48,126 bases of DNA, taken from assembly GCA_018813065.1 (NCBI GenBank), contig JAHJCH010000198.1, forward strand, positions 1-48,126, written 5' to 3'. This DNA comes from Myxococcota bacterium. Lineage in GTDB: Bacteria > Myxococcota_A > Bradymonadia > UBA7976 > UBA1532. The position numbers and the translations under genes were made by a program. Each line of letters begins with the position of its first letter. The stretch's first letter is position 1. This document shows, in pieces, positions 38,007 to 48,126 of this stretch. Under the pieces are notes generated by a model. It searched no databases, was not told the origin of the DNA, and saw only the letters and a list, made by a program, of their open reading frames with translations.

Positions 38007-39284
38007 ATGCACCTGGAGATCGAATCCCTTGAGCTGAGCCAGAAGCGCGTTCACGTGACGGTCCCCGCCAAGCGCGTGGATGCCGCGCTCGCTTCGGCGT
38101 TCAACCGCATCAGCCAGACCCTCAACCTCTCTGGCTTCCGTCGCGGTCGCGTCCCGATGTCTCACCTCAAGAAGCGCTACGGCGCCCAGGCCGCCGCTGA
38201 GGCCACTGAGCAGCTCGTCGATCAGGCTTGGAGGCTGGCCATCAAAGAGCATGGCGTGCAGCCCGTCGCCCAGCCTCAGTTTGACTTCAAGGCCATCGAG
38301 CAAGGCCAAGACTACATCTTCGACATCACCGTCGAGGCCGCCCCTGACTTCGATCTCCCGGTCTACGAGAGCCTCCAGCTTGAGAAGACCGAGTGGCTGA
38401 TCAGCGACGAGATCATCGACCACGAGCTTGAGCACGTCGCCGAGCAGGTGCCCACGTACGCGCCCATCGAGGACCGCGACGAGGCCCGCGACGGCGATCG
38501 GGTCCACTTCAGCTACCTTGGCCGCGTCGCGGGCGAGCCCTTCAAGGGTGGCGCCGACGAAGACGCTCACCTCGTGCTTGGCAGTGGGCAGTTCATCCCT
38601 GGGTTTGAGCCTCAGATCATTGGCCGCAAGGTCGGCGAGAAGTTCGACGTTAACGTCACCTTCCCCGCCGACTACCACAGCGACGCGTTAGCGGGCGCCG
38701 AGGCCATCTTTGAGTGCGAGCTCAAGGGCTTGGAGTCGGTGACGTTGCCGGAGATCAACGACGCGTTGGCCGCGCAGGTTGGCGCCGAGGACCTCGCGGA
38801 TCTGCGCGAGAAGATCAAGACCCGCGTATTAGCGCACCACGAGGAGCGCAACCTCTCCGAGATGAAGGACGCCATCAAGGCGGAGTTGAGCACGCGCTAC
38901 AGCTTCGAGCTGCCGCCGACGCCCCTCAAGGCCCTGATTGAAGAGAAGAAGCAGCAAGCCGAAGAGCAGCTCGATGAGGACAAGATCGCCGCGCTGACGC
39001 GCGAGGCAGAGGAGGAACTGCGGCTGGAGTTCATCATAGACGCCATCGCCGACGAAGAGGGGCTGGAGGTCACCAGCCAGGAGCTCAACGCCTTCTTCGC
39101 GCAGATGCTCCAGCAGATGGGGCCTTACGCCCAGCAGCTGATGCCGCTCTACCGTGAGCCGCGCCACCAGGCCGCGATCCGGGAGCGGATTCGCCGCGAT
39201 AAGGTGCTTGATTTTCTCATCTCAAAGGCTAACGTGACGCTCGTGTCGGCGTCTGTCCCGGCCCATAACCACGATCACGAGTGA
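38007..39284 (+). CDS. tig: Trigger factor
   Basis: 425 residues from the ATG at 38007. The N-terminal ribosome-binding domain (1-115) has the signature GFRRGRVPMSHLKKRYG. The FKBP-type prolyl isomerase domain (about 150-240) includes GDRVHFSYLGRVAG and GSGQFIPGFEPQIIG. The rest is the helical chaperone arm. It binds nascent chains at the ribosome exit. The frame is open 29 codons further upstream, but the ATG matches the family start and AGAAG precedes it. ClpP follows after 11 bp, as in many bacteria. Confidence 0.95.
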   Translation: MHLEIESLELSQKRVHVTVPAKRVDAALASAFNRISQTLNLSGFRRGRVPMSHLKKRYGAQAAAEATEQLVDQAWRLAIKEHGVQPVAQPQFDFKAIEQGQDYIFDITVEAAPDFDLPVYESLQLEKTEWLISDEIIDHELEHVAEQVPTYAPIEDRDEARDGDRVHFSYLGRVAGEPFKGGADEDAHLVLGSGQFIPGFEPQIIGRKVGEKFDVNVTFPADYHSDALAGAEAIFECELKGLESVTLPEINDALAAQVGAEDLADLREKIKTRVLAHHEERNLSEMKDAIKAELSTRYSFELPPTPLKALIEEKKQQAEEQLDEDKIAALTREAEEELRLEFIIDAIADEEGLEVTSQELNAFFAQMLQQMGPYAQQLMPLYREPRHQAAIRERIRRDKVLDFLISKANVTLVSASVPAHNHDHE

Positions 39285-39295
39285 GGAATCACTGA

Positions 39296-39922
39296 ATGAA
39301 GTACCCCGAGTGGGCCGAGTTTGCGCCGAGGAACATCATCCCCACGGTCGTAGAGAGCACCCACCGTGGCGAGCGGGGCTGGGACATCTACAGCCGGCTC
39401 CTCAAGGATCGCATCATCTTCCTCGGCAGCGCCATTGACGATCATGTCGCCAACACCATCGTCGCCCAGCTCCTCTACTTAGAGAGCGAGGACGCCGACA
39501 GCGACGTGATGGTCTACATCAACTCACCCGGCGGCGTGATCACCAGTGGTTTTGCGATCTACGACACGATGAACTACATCAAGTGCCCGATCACGACCAT
39601 CTGCATGGGTCAAGCGGCGAGCATGGGTGCGTTTTTGCTCTCCAGTGGCCAAAAGGGGCGTCGCTTTGCGTTGCCCAACGCGCGGATCATGGTGCACCAG
39701 CCACTCGGGGGCGCCCAAGGCCAAGCCAGCGACATTGAGATTCAGGCCAAGGAGATCCTGCGCCTGAGGGACAAGCTCAACAACATCCTCTCTGAGAACA
39801 CCGGCCAGCCGCTGGAGCGCATCGCCATCGACACGGATCGCGATCGCTACATGACCTCCGATGAGGCCCTTGAGTATGGCCTCATCGACAAGATCATGAC
39901 CTCCTCCGCGAGTGTTGGCTGA
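39296..39922 (+). CDS. clpP: ATP-dependent Clp protease proteolytic subunit
   Basis: 208 residues. Catalytic Ser109 (GQAASMGA), His134 (MVHQPLGG) and the Asp of DTDRD form the triad; [13 protein letters not shown] lines the oxyanion hole. The subunit forms a double heptamer that degrades unfolded proteins fed by ClpX. The N-terminus ([13 protein letters not shown]) is a short propeptide. Its stop lies 13 bp before the preferred clpX start. Confidence 0.96.
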   Translation: MKYPEWAEFAPRNIIPTVVESTHRGERGWDIYSRLLKDRIIFLGSAIDDHVANTIVAQLLYLESEDADSDVMVYINSPGGVITSGFAIYDTMNYIKCPITTICMGQAASMGAFLLSSGQKGRRFALPNARIMVHQPLGGAQGQASDIEIQAKEILRLRDKLNNILSENTGQPLERIAIDTDRDRYMTSDEALEYGLIDKIMTSSASVG

Positions 39923-39935
39923 GAGCCGGGAGCGT

Positions 39936-41162
<1,227 letters not shown>

Positions 41163-41207
41163 GCCCAGACGCTCAAAAGCTGCTCGGCCCAGACGCCCAG
41201 AGGAAAG

Positions 41208-43598
<2,391 letters not shown>

Positions 43599-43621
43599 CC
43601 CAGCCCCCTCGCCCAGCCGCT

Positions 43622-45649
43622 CTAAGGCGCCTCAATCGGCGCGGGCTTACCTGTGCGGCCTGCCTCGCGGGGCTGATAAAAATACCGCGCCGCCGCCTCC
43701 TCCTTATCCTCATCCGTTAACACATGCAAACAATCCCCCGCCTGAATCACCGTCTCACCGCGAGGCACCACGATATGCCGACCGCGCTGAATCGAGTTGA
43801 TGACAAACTCAGGCGGCAGCGCGATCTCCCTCAAACTCTTACCCACCACGGGATCACCCGCCTCGATATCACAGCGCACCAAGACGGTCCCTGACTCATA
43901 CTCCAGATCCATCATCATCGAAGAATGCGCGCGCACGATATCGCTCCAGCGCAGCATCCCCACGAGCTTGCGCTTATCCTCACGGCTAACAACGGGGATA
44001 CGCCCCACGTCCAGCGCGCCGAAGATCCGCAAAACATCATCCAGCGTCTCATCAGGGTAAGCCGTGACCACCTTGGTCACAGCCACATCGCGCACGGTCA
44101 GGCCGTTGAGCTGCCCCACGCGCATCACGCGCTCCAGATCCTTAAGGGTGATGATGCCGAAGAAGTGCCCCGAAGACTCCTCCACGGCGAAGCCATGATG
44201 AAAGCTCTGGCGAAAGACACGCGCCATCTCATTTAAAGACAGATCAGGGTTGATCGTGGTCAGCTTATCCACCGGCTTCATCGCGTCGCCGACCCGCACG
44301 CCCTCCAGCACGCCGAGATCCTTACGGCGCATCAGATCAATCCCGCGCGCCTTGAGCTTAACGGTATAGATGCTCTCGCGGCTCATAAACTGCGACAGGG
44401 TCGCGCTGACGGCGGCGGTGAACAGCAAGGGCAAGATCATGGCGTAGTTCTGAGTCATCTCGAAGAGGATCATCACCGCCGAGATGGGCGCCCGCCCCGT
44501 CGAGGCGAAGACGCCCGCCATCCCCACCAAGGCATAGGCCCCGCTCGTGCCCGCCAGCTCAGGCCACACCGCGCCCACCCACTGCCCGTAGAGGCCGCCG
44601 ATCATCGCCCCCATAAAGAGGGAGGGGGCGAAGACGCCGCCTGAGCCGCCGCTGCCGAGGGTGAAGCTCGTGGCGATCAGCTTGGCGACGACGAAGAGGG
44701 CCAGCGACGCGGCGCCCAGCTGCCCCACGAGGGCCAGATCGATGCTCTGATAACCAACACCGAAGACCTGCGGGACATAGACCCCGATGAGCCCCACGGC
44801 GACGCCGCCCAGGCCCGCCTTGAGATAGTCGGGGATCTTGATCTGCTCAAAGAGCACCTCGCTGGTGTGCAGCAGCTTGATAAAGAGGGTGCCCGTCACG
44901 GCGCTGAAGACGCCCAGGCCCACATAGAGCAGCAGCTCCCAGTGACTGACGAGCGTGTACTTGGGGACGAGGAAGGCGATCTCCTCGCCCACGAGGGCAT
45001 GGCTGACCACCGTGGCGACCACGGCGGAGACGACGACGGTGCTGAAGATCTCGGCGGCGAAGGCCCCCAAGAGGATCACCTCCATGGCGAAGATGACGCC
45101 GCCGATGGGGGTGTTGAAGGTGGCGGCGATGCCCGCCGCCGCGCCGCTGGCGACGAGGCTGCGGGTGCGGCGATCCGAGAGGTTGAGAAACTGGCCGATG
45201 GTGGAGCCCAGCCCTGAGCCGATCTGCACGATCGGCCCCTCGCGCCCGGCGGAGCCCCCTGAGCCGATGGTGATGGCCGAGGCCAGGCTCTTAACCAGGA
45301 CCACGACGGGGCGGATGCGCCCGCCGCGCAGGGCGATGGCGGCCATCACCTCGGGGACGCCGTGGCCTTTGGCCTCCGAGGCGAAGAAGTAGACCAAGAG
45401 GCCGACGATGAGGCCGCCGAGGATGGGCAGGGGCAGCACGCTCCAGGCGCCCAGCCCAGAGAAGAGGCCGTCGCCGAGGGTGTTGAAGAAGAAGCCCTGA
45501 AAGGCGCCGATGAGCCAGCGAAAGGCCACGGCGCCGAGGCCGGTGATGGCGCCGACGATGAGCGCCAGGGTGAGCATCGTAGCGGCCTCAGAGGAGCCGA
45601 GGAGGCTACTGACGCGCTCTAACCTGAGCCGGGGGAGTTTCCAGCGCAT
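43622..45649 (-). CDS. ClC-type chloride channel/antiporter with CBS pair and TrkA_C-like tail
   Basis: 675 residues from the ATG at 45649. The first 420 or so residues are the ClC membrane domain: GHGVPEVM (GxGxP), GGSAGREGPIVQIG with the gating Glu, NTPIGGVIFAMEV and GSGGSGGVFAPSLFMGA. Two CBS domains follow (about 455-575), and the last 80 residues (SLREIALPPEFVINSIQRG, QAGDCLHVLTDED) resemble a TrkA_C regulatory domain. It moves chloride, probably in exchange for protons, under nucleotide or ligand control. The proton-glutamate was not traced, so channel versus antiporter is open. A GTG at 45667 would add six residues. No strong ribosome-binding site is seen. Confidence 0.9.
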   Translation of the reverse strand: MRWKLPRLRLERVSSLLGSSEAATMLTLALIVGAITGLGAVAFRWLIGAFQGFFFNTLGDGLFSGLGAWSVLPLPILGGLIVGLLVYFFASEAKGHGVPEVMAAIALRGGRIRPVVVLVKSLASAITIGSGGSAGREGPIVQIGSGLGSTIGQFLNLSDRRTRSLVASGAAAGIAATFNTPIGGVIFAMEVILLGAFAAEIFSTVVVSAVVATVVSHALVGEEIAFLVPKYTLVSHWELLLYVGLGVFSAVTGTLFIKLLHTSEVLFEQIKIPDYLKAGLGGVAVGLIGVYVPQVFGVGYQSIDLALVGQLGAASLALFVVAKLIATSFTLGSGGSGGVFAPSLFMGAMIGGLYGQWVGAVWPELAGTSGAYALVGMAGVFASTGRAPISAVMILFEMTQNYAMILPLLFTAAVSATLSQFMSRESIYTVKLKARGIDLMRRKDLGVLEGVRVGDAMKPVDKLTTINPDLSLNEMARVFRQSFHHGFAVEESSGHFFGIITLKDLERVMRVGQLNGLTVRDVAVTKVVTAYPDETLDDVLRIFGALDVGRIPVVSREDKRKLVGMLRWSDIVRAHSSMMMDLEYESGTVLVRCDIEAGDPVVGKSLREIALPPEFVINSIQRGRHIVVPRGETVIQAGDCLHVLTDEDKEEAAARYFYQPREAGRTGKPAPIEAP

Positions 45650-45715
45650 AACACACCGAGGGTCCACGCGCCCATCATCGAGGGCACGGCTGGGGTAAGG
45701 GGCCAGCGGCAGCCG

Positions 45716-45729
45716 CCCCGAGTTCGGGG
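45716..45729. other. Palindrome upstream of the ClC gene
   Basis: CCCCGA-GT-TCGGGG, a 6-bp inverted repeat with a 2-base centre, 67 bp upstream of the ClC ATG (minus). It could be an operator or a 5' leader hairpin. The rest of the 164-bp gap shows a GTCGTG/CACGAC pair near 45785-45810 but no T run. Confidence 0.3.
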
Positions 45730-45813
45730 GCTCCCCTATGCCCCTTGGCGCGGAAAGTAAAGCTGAAGATGTTGAGAACGGTGTGGTCGTGGCCTTGTGC
45801 CGCTCACGACGGG

Positions 45814-47001
45814 CTAGACGTGCTTAAAGGCGCGCTCCAGATCGGCGATCAGATCGGCGACGGCCTCACAACCGACGGAGAGACGCACGAGGCCATCGGT
45901 GATGCCCGCCGCCACGCGCTCATCTGCGGGGATGGCGGCGTGGGTCATGGAGCCGGGGTGCTGGATCAGCGTCTCGATGCCGCCCAGGGAGACAGCCAAG
46001 GTCATCAGCTCCAGGTGATCCAACAGCTGACGCCCGCCCTCTAAGCCGCCCTCCACCTCAAAGGACATCAGCGAGCCAGGCCCGCGCTGCTGGGCGCGAC
46101 CCAGGGCATACTGTGGGTGGCTCTCCAAGCCGGGATAGCGCACCCACTTGACCTTGGGGTGATCCTCCAAATAGGCGGCGATCTGCATCGCGTTGGCCTC
46201 GGCCTCCTTCACGCGCATCGCCAGCGTCTTGATCCCGCGCAGGACCAACCAAGCCTGATGGGGGTCCATATTGGCGCCGAGGTAATGATGAGCGCGGGTC
46301 AGCGGCGCGCGCAGGGCCTCATCGCCGAAGACGATCATGCCCGCCACCACATCGGTATGACCGTTGATAAACTTGGTCATGCTGTGAATGACCACATCGG
46401 CGCCCATCGCCAGGGGGTTTTGATTGATTGGCGTGGCGAAGGTGTTATCGACGAGCAAGAGCGCGTCATGGGCATGGGCCAGCTCGGCGAGGGCCTTAAT
46501 ATCGGAGATGCCCATTGTCGGGTTAGCGGGGCTCTCCAACATCACCACGCGGGTGTTGGGCTGCATCGCCGCCGCCGCCGCCGCCAGATCGGTGGTGTCG
46601 ATAAAGGTGGAGGTGACGCCGAAGCGGGCGAAGTCGCGCTCGACGATCATCCGCGAGGGGCCATAGAGCGACTCATGACCCACCACATGATCACCGGCCT
46701 TGAGCAAGCCAAAGAGGGCCGTGGAGACAGCGCCCATGCCCGAGGCCGTTGAGAGCGCGCCCACGCCACCTTCCAAGGCGCACACGGCGTCCTCAAGCCG
46801 CGCGATGGTGGGGTTGCCCATCCGGGTATAGATAAAACCCTCCGCCTCACCGGCGAAGCGCGCCGCGCCTTGAGCGCAGTTATCGAAGGCGAAGGTGGAG
46901 GCTTGGATGATCGGCGCCGAGCAGGCACCCGAGGCGGGATCGGGGTGTTGCCCCGCGTGAATGGCGATGGTGCGAGGGTCGAGATCCTTGAAATTACGCA
47001 T
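45814..47001 (-). CDS. PLP-dependent trans-sulfuration enzyme (Cys/Met metabolism family)
   Basis: 395 residues, full length. Lys210 in HSMTKFINGHTD binds PLP; YTRMGNPT, ALSTASGMGAVS, ESPANPTMGI and VDNTFATP are the family motifs. The group includes methionine gamma-lyase, cystathionine gamma-synthase and O-acetylhomoserine sulfhydrylase. In methionine gamma-lyase the conserved Tyr is followed by Gly-Cys; here it is LYGPS (Tyr113-Gly114-Pro115), so the catalytic Cys of that enzyme is missing. The exact reaction is therefore left open. The ATG at 47001 has GAGGAAAT directly before it, a strong start. Confidence 0.85.
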   Translation of the reverse strand: MRNFKDLDPRTIAIHAGQHPDPASGACSAPIIQASTFAFDNCAQGAARFAGEAEGFIYTRMGNPTIARLEDAVCALEGGVGALSTASGMGAVSTALFGLLKAGDHVVGHESLYGPSRMIVERDFARFGVTSTFIDTTDLAAAAAAMQPNTRVVMLESPANPTMGISDIKALAELAHAHDALLLVDNTFATPINQNPLAMGADVVIHSMTKFINGHTDVVAGMIVFGDEALRAPLTRAHHYLGANMDPHQAWLVLRGIKTLAMRVKEAEANAMQIAAYLEDHPKVKWVRYPGLESHPQYALGRAQQRGPGSLMSFEVEGGLEGGRQLLDHLELMTLAVSLGGIETLIQHPGSMTHAAIPADERVAAGITDGLVRLSVGCEAVADLIADLERAFKHV

Positions 47002-47065
47002 ATTTCCTCGGAATTAAGCGGGCGTCTGATTATACGACGTCACGCTCAACGCACAAGGATGCTTG

Positions 47066-47821
47066 CTAACGGGCCTCGACGTTGGGGGCCTCGGGGCTGG
47101 GGGGCTCGGTGGAGGGGGTGGGGCGAGGCTGACGGGCTGCGGCGACCATGGCATTGACGCCCTGGATGGCCCGCAGCAGCGCGGCGCGGGCCTCGGCGCG
47201 CTCGGGGGCCTCATAGCGCAGCACGACATGGGCGATGACGCGGGTCATCGCGTCTTGATGGGCGACGCGGGCGGCGCGCAAGGCCTCGAAAGCCACGGGC
47301 GTGATGGTGGTGTTGAGGCGCGCGTCGAGGGCCTCGATGCTGGCCTCCAGGGGGGCGCGGAGGTGTTCGAGGCGCAGAGTCGCCCAGCGGGGCGCCTCAT
47401 CGCGCATAGAGGCCATGAGGGTGGCGGCGTAGCTGCGCAGCGCCTCGGCGCGCATCTGCCTCAACTTGAGATCGCAGAAGAAGTGCTCGCTGAGCGCGCG
47501 CGCTTCGATGTGCATGGGGTCTTCGCTGTGATGAATCATCATGGCGCCATCGAGTTGAGCGCGCGTCACCTTGAGGAGTTGCCGCACCTGACTCATCGGT
47601 GATTGGATATCGTTCTTCAGGTTATTCCGATTAAACCAGCGCGCCTCGATCTTTTGCGTGTGCTTCGCCTTCTCCTCGATCTCACTGATCATGATGTGCA
47701 GCGCCTCATCCTCGATCAGCGCATCGATCATGGCCTTGCGCAGCTTATGGGCGAAGGTCAGGGCTTCATTCCATGTGAAGATGTAGAGCGCGAACAGCTC
47801 TTGGAGCAGGGTGTGATTCAT
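47066..47821 (-). CDS. Helical protein of unknown function
   Basis: 251 residues from the ATG at 47821. Nearly all helical, with an N-terminal bundle (LLQELFALYIFTWNEALTFA), long charged helices and a Pro/Ser/Glu tail (PRPTPSTEPPSPEAPNVEAR). It has no signal peptide and only one Cys (HFFCDLK). It resembles no family I can name. AGGAG ten bases before the ATG supports this start; a further 15 codons upstream are open. It ends 64 bp before the PLP enzyme on the same strand and may share its message. Confidence 0.65.
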   Translation of the reverse strand: MNHTLLQELFALYIFTWNEALTFAHKLRKAMIDALIEDEALHIMISEIEEKAKHTQKIEARWFNRNNLKNDIQSPMSQVRQLLKVTRAQLDGAMMIHHSEDPMHIEARALSEHFFCDLKLRQMRAEALRSYAATLMASMRDEAPRWATLRLEHLRAPLEASIEALDARLNTTITPVAFEALRAARVAHQDAMTRVIAHVVLRYEAPERAEARAALLRAIQGVNAMVAAARQPRPTPSTEPPSPEAPNVEAR

Positions 47822-48126
47822 GGAATCAAAACTCCTCTCTGGGTTGTGATTGCGTGGTTCGTCCACTTTGCGCCGTTTCGGGACGCGCAGTGAGCAATCG
47901 GCCCTTAGAAAGGCATGGCCCCAAAAAGTTCCCTCGATTGATCTTTTTTTTTGTTGTCGATGGATTTCGATGATTTAGCGCGCACATACGGTCAAGCGAC
48001 GACCGATTTTTTGACGCCACCCCGCCAGCACAAGAGGTCGACGACCGATTTTTTGGCGCCACCCCGCCAGCACAAAAGGTCGACGACCGATTTTTTGGCG
48101 CCACCCCGACAGCACAAAAGGTCGAC
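47822..48126. other. Gene-free right end of the window
   Basis: 305 bp without a gene I can support. The first part is the leader of the helical-protein gene. Around 47940-47990 it is A+T-rich, with a run of T. From 47998 it becomes a tandem repeat that leaves the window. A minus-strand open frame crosses the repeat but has no codon bias or start of its own. Confidence 0.6.
47998..48126. repeat. 42-bp tandem repeat, three copies to the window edge
   Basis: Units at 47998-48039, 48040-48081 and 48082-48123, with GAC of a fourth at the edge. They differ at four or fewer positions. Each unit holds the dyad GGTC-GAC-GACC at the junction, preceded by AAAA and followed by GATTTTTT, and a CACCCCG(C/A)CAGCACA core. 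No spacers separate the copies, so it is not a CRISPR array. A-run, stem and T-run look like a small bidirectional terminator. Confidence 0.9.

Noticed and set aside
39912-39935. GTG at 39912 as the clpX start, overlapping clpP
   Set aside because: The ATG at 39936 has GGGAG at the right distance and matches the usual ClpX N-terminus.
47826-48104. Minus-strand frame across the 42-bp repeats as a repeat protein with 14-residue units
   Set aside because: No ribosome-binding site, start or codon bias is visible inside the window. The terminator-like structure explains the units better, but extension to the right is needed to decide.
47998-48126. CRISPR array at the right edge
   Set aside because: The units follow each other without spacers and no cas gene is present.

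Overview
The window is GC-rich chromosomal DNA that most resembles the Myxococcota (former Deltaproteobacteria). The grounds are many lipoproteins with Ala/Asp/Pro linkers, a MopE-type protein with six CNGxDDDCDG repeats, an AgmX/PglI-type protein, PPC and Cys-rich surface proteins, frequent 1-4 bp stop/start overlaps with GTG and TTG starts, and a tRNA cluster leading into tig-clpP-clpX-lon. No rRNA or species-specific marker is present, so a rank below phylum is not claimed. No insertion sequence, phage or CRISPR array was seen.

Layout. 1-2213 (minus): three exported lipoproteins, one with seven c-heme-type motifs; the last runs off the left edge. 2349-3731 (minus): a radical SAM/SPASM protein whose start lies 21 bp from a divergent gene. 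3753-14100 (plus): a tightly packed surface-polysaccharide locus with a GNAT, a deacetylase-like protein, a NYN-domain protein, a polymerase/ligase with TPRs, a GT4, an AsnB-type amidotransferase, a priming sugar transferase fused to a second polymerase/ligase-like domain, and a nucleotidyltransferase-like protein. It ends at a strong terminator. 14200-17318 (plus): an arsenic-type operon, ArsR / thioredoxin / CcdA-like / ArsP-like permease / small CxxC thioredoxin / ArsC. 17488-21899: two coupled lipoproteins, the second with a metzincin-like site. 21975-25404: PilZ-like protein, glutaredoxin, a 56-residue protein, an AgmX/PglI protein and a predicted outer-membrane protein.

25495-32286 (minus) is the most unusual part: a dehydratase, three complete ketosynthases (one fused to a shrunken ketosynthase without catalytic residues), a malonyl transferase and a ketoreductase, every junction overlapping, with no acyl-carrier protein, enoyl reductase or thioesterase. 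It looks like a dedicated iterative type II fatty-acid/polyketide pathway that borrows its carrier protein.

32389-35313 holds a small helical protein and the convergent MopE-like lipoprotein. 35476-43598 is housekeeping: tRNA-Thr, rph, rdgB, eight tRNAs (Pro, Arg, His, Arg, three identical Lys, Leu), then tig, clpP, clpX and lon. The two tRNA units have near-identical promoter-like sequences at matching distances. 43622-47821 (minus): a ClC channel with CBS and TrkA_C-like domains, a PLP trans-sulfuration enzyme and an unrecognised helical protein. The right edge enters a 42-bp tandem repeat whose units each look like a small bidirectional terminator.
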